Shown here: in pieces, positions 45,072 to 56,574 of the stretch
How the letters are laid out: each line of letters begins with the position of its first letter
How positions within the stretch are numbered: the stretch's first letter is position 1
NCBI RefSeq assembly: GCF_036669915.1
Contig: NC_089318.1
Coordinates: 22,123,558 to 22,187,557 of the forward strand
Length of the DNA stretch: 64,000 nt
Direction of reading: 5' to 3'
Source of the DNA: Pocillopora verrucosa
Taxonomy: Eukaryota > Cnidaria > Anthozoa > Scleractinia > Pocilloporidae
Position numbers and translations under genes: made by a program
Notes under the pieces: generated by a model
Databases searched by the model: none
What the model was told of the DNA's origin: nothing
The model's input: only the letters and a program-made list of their open reading frames with translations

Positions 45072-46131
45072 TTATAAAACAGACATTAATGATGCCGTAC
45101 ATTTAAAAGGCAGAAACTTGAATGTCATAAAATCTGTCACGCAGTCAAAGAAAGGCGTTCGGTTATTATCAGGAACGACCCTTGAAGACTGATTGTACAT
45201 TAGGCGGGGTGACTGATTTCTGCTCCGAGACATCTTGCGAAGTATGTCTGTGATAGCGTATCGAACATGTCTCATCTTCCAACAGTAGATGACAGGGTTC
45301 AGCGATGAATTAAGAAAGATGAGGGTCAGAGAGAAGATTAAATTTTTTCAAAGTAGTGCTCGAGCCATAGATTCTAAAACCAACCGAGCAAATGTGAAAA
45401 GGCAGATGACAAATAGCAAACACGAGATTTACGTAGAAAATACTAATTGCAGATTTAATGAGGGCAGCAAATTTCTTCATCTCATCTGGCTGAGCTTCCT
45501 CTCGTATTTGCATGGACTGTATCTGATTCTTGTGCCTTCGGACAGTTAGATAAATCTTGATATAGAATACAAATGTGAGAATAAAGCCAATAGCTGCACT
45601 AGCTAAAACAATGGCATCTCGAGTGCTACGCAGCCCCCACAATATCACTGAAGAAACAAATGTACTGTACACCCATATGGAGATCACCATATAAACAACA
45701 CGCTTGTGAGTCACAAGCTCTTGGTATCTAAGGTGAAGATGAACAGCTAAGAATCTTTCCATACTTACAACCAGAATACCTACGCATGAAGCAAGGGAGA
45801 ATAAAGCGCCAGAAATACTTAGGATTCGGTAGGCCTTACAGTTTGGATTCTCCGTTCGTAACCACTTGACAAGAAGTGAAATGTAGATTGGTTGGCCAAA
45901 TAAACCGACAGCCACATCAGAAAAGGCGAGGTGCAGAAGAAGCGTTTTTAAAGGTTTTGCAATCGAAGCAGCTTTGTTTATCGCGTAGATTATCGCAATG
46001 TTCAACACGACGGCGGTGTGAGTAAGAAAACTGTTGAAGATACAGTTTGTGATGATGGTTGGCCGAAGATCTTTGAAATCGGCGTTGGAGGGATAATATT
46101 GGAAAGACTTGTTGCAATAGAAACCGTTCAT
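45072..46131 (-). pseudogene. GPCR-3: class A GPCR broken by a 2-bp deletion before TM7
   Basis: The first frame (45310-46131) runs from MNGFYCNKS through TM6 (CHLPFHICS) and ends KKFNLLSDPHLS. The second frame (45072-45275 and upstream) continues LNSSLNPVIYCWKMRHVRYA, the expected TM7 and tail. Compared with GPCR-2, two bases are missing in the repeated AGAGAG tract at about 45326-45334. Without TM7 the product should not fold as a receptor. The rest is well preserved (MERFLAVHLHLRYQ), so the break is recent, or is an assembly error. The tail reads through VVPDN because the normal stop is lost. Confidence 0.85.
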
Positions 46132-46493
46132 GATGTCATCTCGTTTCTCTTGAATGAAAGATGGGAACCTTAGACAAACAGGATGTTGTATTGCCCTTTA
46201 CGGGATAATGTTATGCATACGCGATTTTTAAGAGAAAAGGTTATGAATGTTTAATTAAATATTTAAATCACAAAATAGAGAATAAAGGTGCCTAACACTT
46301 GGAGCCCCAAAGCTGAATGTCATATCATCTGTAAAAACGACTTTCAAACAATTTTTATTGGACGTTTTTTAAAACTTATTCATGTACAATAATTTTTCAC
46401 TCTTTTGAAATTAACAGAAACTGTTAATATAATTATCACGATGTTGTGTTGCTCGCGTCTAAGCGAACCGAGACAGTCACTCATACCATTCAA
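46132..46493. other. GPCR-3 upstream flank
   Basis: Matches the upstream flanks of the other receptors and ends in the target site of the LINE. ATACCATTCAA at 46483-46493 is the left target-site duplication. Confidence 0.6.
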
Positions 46494-48649
46494 CACCCAA
46501 AGGAAGACGGCTCTTTACTCGACCTGTATAACTGGAGACCGATAACCCTACTGAATGTCGATCAAAAAATCGCTGCGAAAGCAATAGCTAAAAGATTAGA
46601 AACGGTTTTGCCGAACTTAATACACCCAGACCAAACAGGCTTTGTAAAAGGACGCTACATTGGGGAAAACATTAGACTTATAAGCGATGTTCTAGACCTA
46701 ACAAAAGAGCAAAAAATTCCGGGCATTCTTATAGCTCTTGATTTTCGTAAGGCTTTTGATTCTCTCGAATGGCCCTTTATTATGAGAATTTTAGATGCTT
46801 TTAATTTTGGTAGCAGCATAAAACGTTGGATAAGTACATTCTATACGAACGTGGAGAGCGCGGTATTGAATAATGGGTACACAACGAATTGGTTCAAACC
46901 GTCGAAAGGTGTGAGGCAAGGCTGTCCTCTCTCACCGTATCTGTTCATCCTCTCAGCCGAATTAATGTCCATAAAACTACGCTACGACTCGGGGGTCAAA
47001 GGCATTAATTTGTTTGGCAACGAACTTAAACTGTCACAATTTGCAGACGACACAAATCTGTTTTATGCAGATTTAAATTCCGTGGAAAAAGCTTTAAATA
47101 CAGTCAATGACTTCGGTAGGATAGCTGGTTTACAGCTAAACATGAAGAAAACAAAAGCGATTTGGCTTGGGAAGTGGGCTAACAATAAAACCAACCCGTT
47201 GGGCATGAAGTGGACGCATACCCCGGTTCGGATCTTAGGAATTCACTTCTCGTACGATAAGAAGGGGAATGATGACCTTAACTTTAGCCTGAAATTAAGG
47301 AAGCTACAAACAAAATTGGATATGTGGAGTGCTAGAAGCCTCACGCTATTTGGAAGAGTTTTAATAACCAAAACTCTAGGTATCTCACAGATCATTTATT
47401 CCGCTTCAAATATTGAAGTTCCTGATACAATCGCAGACACGCTGAAAAGAAAGTTGTTTAACTTTATATGGAAAAAGAAGAAGGATAAGATCAAACGAAC
47501 CGTGCTTTACCAAGATTTAGAGGAAGGTGGGCTACGCATGACAGATGTAGATCTTATGTTTAAAGCCTTGAGACTTGCATGGATCCCTAGACTTTTGAAT
47601 GCTGGAGATAAAAATTGGTGCTCTGTGCCAAACCACTATTTCAGGAAAAAGGGGGGCTTAATTTTCTTCTAAAATGCAACTACGACACAAAGTACTTCCC
47701 TCAATTGCCAGCCTTTTATAAGAACATTCTCAAATTCTTTCAAGAATTAAAAATACTTTACGGTTACGACCAGGAAAGTGATGTAGTACTGTATAATAAT
47801 AAAGAAATTCTAGTAGATGAAACACCCGTTTATCTCAGCAACTGGATGGAGAAGGGAATCGTTTCTATTAAAGACTTGTTGAAGGAGGATGGTAGCTATC
47901 TCTCATTCCAGGAATTTAAAGGAAAGTTTTCTTGCAAGACAAACTTCCTCCAGTATTTTCAGATTATTAGTGCCATACCTGACCGGCTACGGTCGAAAGC
48001 AAGACAAATAGAATCAGTTAATAATCAGTTTTTCACAAGTAACGATCATCTTTTTCACCTCAACGGAAATTTCACGCTCAACCTTGATAAAGCCAAATCA
48101 AGGGATTTCTATAATCTTTTAATTGCTAAAATCCACACTGGAGGTCAGGCAGGTCCTAAAAGATGGAGCGAAATACTTTCTTTGAATGATGAAAAATGGG
48201 CAAAGATATTTAAGTCAATACGAAAGCTGTGCAAAGAAACAAAACTAAAAGAATTTCAATTTAAGTTTATTCATAGAATCGTGGTGACAAAGAGAGAACT
48301 ATTCAAATATGGTATTAAAACTGACGAAGAATGCTGCTTTTGTGGGGAAAAAGACTCAATCGATCACACCTTTATTCACTGTCCCTTTACGAAATCATTC
48401 ATACAGAAAGTCATTCGGTGGTTTAACACAACATACAATTCACAGTTCTCTCCAACTACGGAGGAACTTTTATTCGGAATTACCTCCAACTTAAACGAGA
48501 ATAGTACCACCAGGAAATTCGACTACGTCACACTATTCATGCGTTATTATATCTATAGTTGTAAACTTAACAACAAGCCCATTGTCCTCCACGACTTTGT
48601 GAATGCAGTTCACCAAAGGGACCTAATTGAAAATACCGTCAATAACTAG
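46494..48649 (+). pseudogene. Tx1/L1-like ORF2 fragment: reverse transcriptase and C-terminal zinc finger, frameshifted
   Basis: The first frame (to 47672) begins in NWRPITLLNVDQKIAAKAIA. It has motif A DFRKAFDSLEW, motif B GVRQGCPLSPYLFIL and motif C FADDTNLF, then the thumb region LFNFIWKKKKDKIKR. In the G-run near 47650-47660 the frame shifts, and coding continues in a second frame (overlapping open frame 47615-48649) from KGGLNFLLKCNYD to the stop TAG at 48649. This has a CCxxC...HxxxxC finger (CCFCGEKDSIDHTFIHC) typical of the C-terminus in this clade. The Met residues at the very start lie in host flank. Endonuclease and ORF1 are missing; inactive. Confidence 0.88.
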
Positions 48650-49106
48650 CTCCTGACAAATGCGGTTAAAATATCTCAACTCTCTTTAAAAAAAATACAA
48701 AATAAAATAAAAACAAAATTTAAATAATAAAAAAGTAAATAAATAAAAAACTTAGTGGTACACCTGCCAACAGTGAAACTCTCACCAAAACACTTCAAAC
48801 AATACTCCTTACGTTCTTTTTCTTTTTTTTCACTTTTGTTATAGTTCCTCATTTAATGTATCAAAGTCTCAATGCACAAATGTAATTTAGCAGTAATAGC
48901 TTTTCAATCAACGTATTGTATTCGGATATGGTAAAGTTATCGTTTATGTTATTCATATTGTATTATTGAACTTTATTGTAAGTAGACTAACATCTCCCTT
49001 TGGAGAGTACGGCGCAATAAAGAGATACTATTAAAAAAAAAAAAAAAATGATCTTTAAGTTATAAACATGTAACAAAAAAAAAAAAAACAAAAAAACAAA
49101 AAAAAA
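46494..49106 (+). mobile_element. Tx1/L1-like non-LTR retrotransposon, 5'-truncated, with 11-bp target-site duplication
   Basis: The insertion splits the repeated flank: left ATACCATTCAA (46483-46493) equals right ATACCATTCAA (49107-49117), and the hairpin continues just after. The element begins inside the reverse transcriptase and ends with an A-rich tail (from about 49034). The tail is interrupted by other bases near 49050-49075, then resumes. The coding part is broken by one frameshift. Confidence 0.9.
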
Positions 49107-49130
49107 ATACCATTCAAAACGACAAAAAAA

Positions 49131-49168
49131 AAATTCCCCATTTCGGCGTAGGCCGAAATGGGGAATTT
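49131..49168. repeat. Palindromic hairpin, copy 2 (17-bp perfect stem)
   Basis: AAATTCCCCATTTCGGC (49131-49147) pairs perfectly with GCCGAAATGGGGAATTT (49152-49168) around a GTAG loop. Compared with copies 1 and 4, one T-A pair in the stem is C-G here, changed on both arms. Confidence 0.9.
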
Positions 49169-50811
49169 TTTTGTTCTATAGCTGAAAAGTCAAATTAAAA
49201 CCGCCACTTTTGTCCATTTCATACAAAGGCTGCTGTTTCTGTCTGTTTCTGTCCTTAGAAAAGTAGAACTGTCATAATACAGAACTCAATAAGTTCATAG
49301 CAGGAAAAAAAAAACGTCCTTTCACCAGACGTTAAACTGACACGCTTTCGGAGTTGTTATGGAAATTTTGTAACTTGTGGAATGAATGTACGCCGAGAAA
49401 TTAATGGTGCCTGTTACCATAGTTGTGATATAAAGGGCTAAATACGTAGACAGAAACGGAGTTAAGGCAGCTCTAGCATTCCTAGTTATACAAAGTTTTA
49501 AATAATGTATGCCTCATCAAGTCTGCTGTGATCAGCACCTGCGGTGGCCACAATGAAGTAAAAGAAATAGAAAATTTCTCCCAAACTTCTGATACATCAT
49601 TTTAAAAGTTGACTTCCTCAATAAATTTGTTTAGGCTTCTTAGATGTTGATATGATTTAGCTAACCAATACTGCTGCTTTTTTATATAAAAACGATTTAC
49701 TAAAGATTTTCAAAAGTCATACGCGTTGCGTTATTTCTAGAAAGTTTTAAACCGTGAGTGACTTCCCTTCTGAATGCGCGGGCAAAAAGCGAGGAAATCG
49801 AGATGCTGTTCATGTCAGCTGTACGAGAGTTATTTACGGGCAAATATTGAACGAGAAAATGCGAGATAGGTTCTACTTCAATTTGTCATGGGAAATCGAA
49901 CCATCAAATGATTGTTTCTCTAACATTGGGAATTATATTGCATGACAAAAGGAGGAATGAGTAATTGTTATTAGCTCATTATTCGGGCCGATCCACAAGG
50001 ACTTAACTTCCGTTGATAAGGAAGGTATGTTTCACTGCATCTCCAAATAAGTTGTTGAATTATTGATATTGTAAGCCTGGGTATTGTTATTGTTTAAGAA
50101 ATTTGTCGGAAACAATTACATCGCAATATTGAAAGCGGCAACGAGTGGTGACTAAGATATGACAAGCCGTGTTTAACTGACAAAGATGACATTATGTGTG
50201 TATTTAAGAGAATTAAGAAATAAACAGGTTGGCTTCGTAATGGAAGCAATTCGTTTGTATGTAGTTAAATGAACTCAACTATCTGAATTACTGATTAAAA
50301 TTAGCTAAGAGTGCTTTATTGTTTTCCTATCAGACTATTTATAGCTTACCACTGTATTGTTATTGTCAACTTTCTTCTTATATTATGCATAGTTTATAAA
50401 ATGGGAATACATATGGAATAGTGGTAGCTTGAGCGTGATTCCATATTAAACTTTACAAAGCCCGCAGAGTGAGTCACTCAACGCATCTTATCAAGGTTCA
50501 TCTTCACCGACGTTTTCCGTTGAGCAACAGAAGGTGTTTAATCCTCTTAGGCAATTTACCGACGACGCCATAAAAAATCGATTTCCATTTATGGCATCAT
50601 CCAAACACTCGAGTTTGCACAAATGACCCGCATCCGGCACAAACTATCACGACAGATTTGCATCGGTAAAACTGCTATTATTCTATTAAAGATGACGCAA
50701 GATTTTAAGTTATGAATAGTACACTTTGCGTTATTTCTAAAAAGCTGAAAACCGCGGGAGATTTCCCTCTGAATACGTTGGGAAAAGGCGAGAAGTTCAA
50801 GATACTTAATA
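49169..50811. other. Unit 4 spacer
   Basis: No gene recognised. Matches 54.07-55.73 kb closely throughout. The first 1.1 kb also matches 35.7-36.7 kb and 59.3-60.3 kb. A short open frame (49754-49945) recurs at 54674 with changes but has no known motif. Confidence 0.55.
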
Positions 50812-50944
50812 TTAATATTGTGTGACGTTTTTCAAAGATGATGAGTATTGGAGACTTGATTAAAGTTGGCTTAAGTAAGAGAGAGGATATCCACACAGCA
50901 TTACCCCAGTTTGGATGAAATGTGAACACAGCTGTTGCCATGCA
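50812..50944 (+). pseudogene. Fossil of the last MMP exon, copy in unit 4
   Basis: Same two in-frame stops as the copy at 42.6 kb, ending VWMKCEHSC. About 98 percent identical by eye to the copies at 42.6 and 55.7 kb. Confidence 0.85.
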
Positions 50945-51059
50945 TGGATTATATTCTGTTCATAGCATTTAACCTACACGAATCCGCCGTCCTTTTGTTT
51001 ATACTCGTAGGGAAAAGAACTAGGTTGAAAGTTATAAAACATAGAAAAGAGATTGCGCG

Positions 51060-51375
51060 ATCATCAACAGCGCAGAACATTAGTTATTAAAAGTTGGTCT
51101 CACTTGGAAGACTTTATTAGAAAAATGAAGGAAAAGCACTATTATCCATTTGCGACCATCTGAAATTAAACTGAGAGTGTGCAAACACGCACAGGGAGCC
51201 TAACTTTTTTCGCTTGTCTCTCTACAATAAATTTGACAAACAGTTCGGCGGAGCAAAGGGGGACAAACAGGAGATTAAGGAGCCCTACATCGAGTTTAAT
51301 TCCTCGTTCAAAGCACTCAAGCGCCCTGTTCGATTGGTTGTATTCCGCTATCAAAAATTTATCTAAAATGAGGTA
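51060..51375 (+). repeat. R1 block, copy 4
   Basis: Holds the frame MQTRTGSLTFFACLSTINLT starting at 51179. The minus-strand frame (51166-51459) is also open for 97 codons, and neither shows a known domain. Confidence 0.7.
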
Positions 51376-51639
51376 TATAGAAAACGATATGCCTGCTTCT
51401 ACTTTTATTTTTATCAAAAACAATTTCACTTCACTGTCCATCGAAAATAAATCTAGCATTATTGTTCACTTGAATTCCGTCTTTCCCGATTAATAATTTG
51501 TATACCATCGTTGTTTGGCTTCAGTATCTTACGGGTAGATACTCTTGGGTTTGTCGCCTTTTACCCGCTGAAAACAAATTGCACACAGTTCATGTTAGTC
51601 TCACGCAAGGGTTCAGTTATCAGCAAGGACAACATTGGA

Positions 51640-52294
51640 CGAACCATTGTAAATACAGCGGGATGGATGTCTCTCGCGAGACAAGTTCCATACTACGTCT
51701 ATGATACCTCGTCGAATGTGTCTCATCCTCCAACAATAAATGACCGGGTTTAAAGATGAATTAAGAAAGATCAGAGTCTCTCAAAGGCGAAAAAGTTTTT
51801 TCAGAGCGATACTTGAGCCATAGAATCTGATGATCAGCCGAGCAAATTTGAAAAGGCGCATAAAAAATGATATGCATGCGATGTACAATTAGTTATATTC
51901 TGATGTGGAATATGAATTAACGTGGGAATGAAGCAAACAGCTGCACTAACTACGCCAATGGCATCATGAGTGCTTCACATCCCCCAGGCGGCGATGCAGT
52001 TATAAATGTAACTCCAGAAATACTCAGCATCAGGTAAGCATTACACCTTAGATTCTCCATCTGTAACCACTTAACAAGAAATGAAGTGTAAAATGGTTGA
52101 CCAAATAAACCGCAAGCCTCATCAGAAAGGAAAGGTTCAACTACTTTTGCTGTTGTTGAAGTTTTGTGTATGACGAAGATTGTCACAACGTTCAATATGA
52201 TGGCGGTATAAGTTAGAAAACTGTTAAAACTAAAGTCGGCTATCATGGTTGAAAGAAGGTCTCTGGTATCGACACTGGAGGGATAATACTGCAA
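51640..52294 (-). pseudogene. psi-B copy 4: decayed GPCR with internal deletions
   Basis: The longest surviving frame (51950-52294) reads MQYYPSSVDTRDLLSTMIAD, TM1, then KVVEPFLSDEACGLFGQP (the middle of TM2 is missing), TM3 start SISGVTFITASP, and a jump to GGCEALMMPLA then stop. TM6-TM7 remnants follow in other frames. Confidence 0.8.
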
Positions 52295-52669
52295 AGATTT
52301 GAGGTCGTTACCAATTGAATAAAAACTGGGAACTTCAGATAGCTACATATTGTTATGCTAATGTTTACGGTATTTGTTTTGTTTGGAAACTTGACACGAG
52401 TGGATCACTGACTCTACTTTCTTCTTAAATTATTACCCTTTCGATATCCTTTCATAAACGTGATGATCCTAAGCTCAATAGAGCTCGATTGTTGTTAACT
52501 TCATACAAAGGTATACACCATTTTGAAAAGTATGGCTTAAGTCAACATTTTAAAAGGTCGAGATGTTAACTAGTTTTGTAATTATAAAACAGACATTAAT
52601 GATGCCGTACACTTAGTAGCCTGAAACTTGAATGTCATAAAATCTGTCACGCATTACAAAGAAAGGCGT
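52295..52669. other. Spacer between psi-B copy 4 and GPCR-4
   Basis: No gene. Matches 57231-57602 and, in reverse, 26946-27109. This spacer is missing between psi-B copy 2 and GPCR-2. Confidence 0.6.
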
Positions 52670-53644
52670 TCAGTAATTATCAGGAACGACCCTTGAAGAC
52701 CGATTGAAAATTAGGCGGGGTGGCTGATTTCTGCTCCGAGACATCTTGCGAAGTATGTCTATGATAGGGCGTCGAACTTGTCTCATCTTCCAACAGTAGA
52801 TAACAGGGTTCAGTGATGAATGAAGAAAGATGAGGGTCACTGAGAGAAGATTAAATTTTTTCAAAGCAATGCTCGAGCCAGAGATTTTAAAACCAACCGA
52901 GCAAATGTGAAAAGGCAGATGACAAACTGCAAACACGATAGCTACGTAGAAAATACTAATCGTAGATTTAATGAGGGCAGCAAATTTTTTTATCTCATCT
53001 GACTGAGCTTCTTCTCGAATTTGCATGGATTGTATCTGATTCTTGTGCCTTCGGACAGTTAAATGAATCTTGATATAGAATGCAAATATGAGAATAAAGC
53101 CGATAGCTACAGTAACTGAACTAAAAGCATTTGGAGTTCTACGCAGCCCCCACAATGTCATTGAAGAAACAAATATACTGTACACCCATATTGAGATCAC
53201 CAGATAAACAACACGCTTGTGAGTCACAAGCTCTTGATATCTGAGGTGAAGATGAACAGCTAAGAACCTGTCCATACTTACAACCACAACACCTAAAGAC
53301 GACGCAATTGCTAATAAATGGCCAGAATTACTTAGGATTCGGTAAACGTTACAGCTTGGATTCTCCATTTGTAACCACTTGACAAGAAGTGAAGTGTAAA
53401 CTGGGTGACATAAGAAACCGACAGCCACATCAGAAAAGGCGAGGTGCAGAAGAAGCGTTTTTAAAGGTTTTGCAATTGTTGCAGCTTTGTGTATCGCATA
53501 AATTGTCACAATGTTCAACATGATGGCAGTATGAGTTAGAAAACTGTTGAAGATACAGTTGGCGATAATGGTTGACCGAAGATCTTTGAAATCGACGTTG
53601 GAGGGATAATACTGGAAAGACTCGTTACAATAGAAGTCGCTCAT
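52670..53644 (-). CDS. GPCR-4: intronless class A GPCR
   Basis: 324 aa from MSDFYCNES. Motifs: LAFSDVAVGFLCHPVYTSLL in TM2 to extracellular loop 1 (others have GLFGQP), VSMDRFLAVHLHLRYQ at the end of TM3, CHLP in TM6, HSSLNPVIYCW in TM7. The short second extracellular loop (LWGLRRTPN) has no Cys. The tail ends SSRVVPDNY. The TPNAFSSVTVAIGF stretch before TM5 sets it apart from GPCR-2, 3 and 5 and links it to the inverted pseudogene at 26.4 kb. Its N-terminus matches GPCR-1 and its tail GPCR-5, which suggests mosaic ancestry. Ligand unknown. Confidence 0.9.
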   Translation of the reverse strand: MSDFYCNESFQYYPSNVDFKDLRSTIIANCIFNSFLTHTAIMLNIVTIYAIHKAATIAKPLKTLLLHLAFSDVAVGFLCHPVYTSLLVKWLQMENPSCNVYRILSNSGHLLAIASSLGVVVVSMDRFLAVHLHLRYQELVTHKRVVYLVISIWVYSIFVSSMTLWGLRRTPNAFSSVTVAIGFILIFAFYIKIHLTVRRHKNQIQSMQIREEAQSDEIKKFAALIKSTISIFYVAIVFAVCHLPFHICSVGFKISGSSIALKKFNLLSVTLIFLHSSLNPVIYCWKMRQVRRPIIDILRKMSRSRNQPPRLIFNRSSRVVPDNY

Positions 53645-55732
53645 GATGTCAATTCCGCTTCTCTTGAAAGAAAAATGGGAACCTCAAACAGGCAGGATGT
53701 TGTATTGCCCTTTGCGGGATAATGTAATGCCTACGCGATTTTTAAGAGAAAAGGTTAGATAACACTAGGACAGGTGGGAATGTTTAACCAATTATTCAAA
53801 GCTCAAAATAGAGAATAAAGGTGTCTAACACTTAGAGCCCCAAAGCTAAATGTCATATCATCTGTAAAAACGACTTCCAAACAATTTTTATTGGACACTT
53901 TTTTTAAACTTATTTATCTACAATAATTTTTCACTCTTTTGAAATTAACACAAACTGTTCAAGTAAAATAATTATCACGAAACTGTTACTCGCGTCTAAG
54001 CGAACCGAGACAATCACTCCTTACATAAACCCTCAAATTTCCCATTTCGGCGCAGGCCGAAATGGTTAGTATTTTTGTTTTATAGCTGAAAAGTCAAATT
54101 AAAGCCGCCACTTTTGTCCATTTCATACAAAGGCTGCTGTTTCTGTCCTTAGAAAAGTACAACTGTCACAATATAGAACTCAAATTTCCATAAGTTTATG
54201 GCAAAAAAAAAAAAAAAAAAATTAAAAAATAAAAAGGGTGGTCACCAGACGGTAAAATGACTCACTTTGGAGTTGTTATGGAAATTTTGCTGCTTGTGGA
54301 AGGAATATCCGCCGAGAAATTAATGGTGCTTGTTAACATAATTATGATATAAAGAGCTAAAGACGTAGACAAAAACGGAGTTGAGGCAGCTCTAGCATTC
54401 CTAGTTATACTAAATTTTAAATAATGTATGCCACATCAAGTCTGCTGTGATCAGCACATGCAGTGGCCACAGTGAAAAACAAAAAAATCGACAATTTCTC
54501 TCGTACTTTAATACATCATTTTTAAAAGTTGACTTCCTCAATAAATTTGTTCAGGCTTCTTAGATGTTAATATGATTTAGCTAACCCATACTGCTGCTTT
54601 TTTATATAAAAACGATTTACTAAAGATTTTCAAAAGTCATACGCGTTGCGTTATTTCTAGAAAGTTTTAAACCGTGGGTGACTTCCCTTTTAAATGTGCG
54701 GGCAAAAAACAAGGAGATCGAGGTGCTGTTCATGTTAGCTGTACGAGTGTTATTTATGGGCAAATATTGAACGAGAAAATGCCAGATAGGTTCTACTTCA
54801 ATTTGTCATGGGAAATCGAACCGCCTAATGATTGTTTCTCCGTAACATTGGGTATTATATTGCATGACAAAAGGAGGAATGAGTAATTGTTAGTAGCTCA
54901 TTATTCAGGCCGATCCACAAGGACTTAACTTCCGTTGATAAGGAAGGCATGCTTCACTGCATCGCCAAATAAGTTGTTGAATTATTGATATTGTAAGCCA
55001 GGCTATTGTTATTGTTTAAGATATTTGTCGGAAACAATTATATCGCAATATTGAAAGCGGCGACGAATGGTGAGTAAGATATGACAAGCCGTGTTTAACA
55101 AAGATGACACTATGTGTGTATTTAAGAGAATTAAGAAATAAACAGGTTGGCTTCGTGATGGAAGCAATTCGTTTGTATGTAGTTAAATGAACTCAACTAT
55201 CTGAATTACTGATTAAAATTAGCTGAGAGTGCTTTATTGTTTTCCTATCAGACTATTTATAGCTTACCACTGTATTTTTATTGTCAACTTTCCTCTTATA
55301 TTATGCATAGTTTATAAAATGGGAATACATACGGAATAGTGGTAGCTTGAGCGTGATTTCCATATTAAGCTTTACAAAGCCCGCAGAGTGAGTCACTCAA
55401 CGCATCTTATCAAGGTTCATCTTCACCGACGTTTTCCGTTGAGCAACAGAAGGTGTTTAATCCTCTTAGGCAATTTACCGACGACGCCATAAAAAATCGA
55501 TTTCCATATATGGCATCATCCAAACACTCGAGTTTGCACAAATGACCCGCATCTGACACAAACTATCACGACAGATTTGCATAGGTAAAACTGCTATTAT
55601 TCTATTAAAGATGACGCAAGATTTTAAGTTATGAATTGTACACTTTGCGTTATTTCTAAAAAGCTGAAAACCGCGGGAGATTTCCCTCTGAATACGTTGG
55701 GAAAAGGCGAGAAGTTCAAGATACTTAATATT
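53645..55732. other. GPCR-4 upstream flank and unit 5 spacer
   Basis: No gene recognised. Contains the third hairpin (54042-54065) and an A-run near 54204-54221. From 54.07 kb it is a close copy of the unit 4 spacer. Confidence 0.55.
54042..54065. repeat. Palindromic hairpin, copy 3 (eroded)
   Basis: CCATTTCGGC pairs with GCCGAAATGG around a GCAG loop. The outer stem is lost because the right arm continues TTAGTATTTTT instead of GAAATTT. Confidence 0.75.
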
Positions 55733-55863
55733 AATATTGTGTGACGTTTTTCAAAGATGATGAGTATTGGAGACTTGATTAAAGTTGGCTTAAGTAAGAG
55801 AGAGGATATCCACACAGCATTACCCCAGTTTGGATGAAATGTGAACACAGCTGTTGCCATGCA
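55733..55863 (+). pseudogene. Fossil of the last MMP exon, copy in unit 5
   Basis: Same two internal stops and the same end as the 50.8 kb copy. Confidence 0.85.
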
Positions 55864-55979
55864 TGGATTATATTCTGTTCATAACATTTAACCTACACGA
55901 ATCCGCCGTCCTTTTGTTTATACTCGTAGGGAAAAGAACTAGGTTGAAAGTTATAAAACATAGAAAAGAGATTGCGCGA

Positions 55980-56310
55980 TCATCAACAGCGCAGAACATT
56001 AGTTACTAAAAGTTCGTCTCACTTGTCTAGTCTCAATCTAACCCTAAGATTTTATTAGAAAAATGAAGGAAAAGCACTATTATCCATTGCGACCATCTGA
56101 AATTAAAAAAGAGTGTGCGAACACGCACAGGGAGCCTAACTTTTTTCGCTTGTCTCTCTACAACAAATTTGACAAACAATTCGGCTGAGCAAAGGAGGAC
56201 GAACAGGAGATTAAGGAGCCCTACATCGAGTTTAATTCCTCGTTCAAAGCTCTCAAGCGCCCTGTTCGATTGGTTGTATTCCGCTATCAAAAATTTATCT
56301 AAAATGAGGT
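55980..56310 (+). repeat. R1 block, copy 5
   Basis: Frame MRTRTGSLTFFACLSTTNLT from 56115. A short change near 56025-56050 (TGTCTAGTCTCAATCTAACC) is not in the other copies. Confidence 0.7.
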
Positions 56311-56574
56311 ATATAGAAAACGATATGCCTGCTTCTACTTTTATTTTTATCAAAAACAATTTCACTTCACTGTCCATCGAAAATAAATCAAGCATTATTG
56401 TTCACTTGAATTCCGTCTTTCCCGATTAATAATTTGTATACCATCGTTGTTTGGCTTCAGTATCTTACGGGTATATACTCTTGGGTTTGTCACCTTTTAC
56501 CCGCTGAAAACAAATTGCACACAGTTCATGTTAGTCTCACGCAAGGGTTCAGTTATCAGCAAGGACAACATTGG

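Noticed and set aside
45310-46131. GPCR-3 first frame as a functional short receptor
   Set aside because: It ends before TM7 and the NPxxY motif, while TM7 continues in the next frame; a frameshift explains this better.
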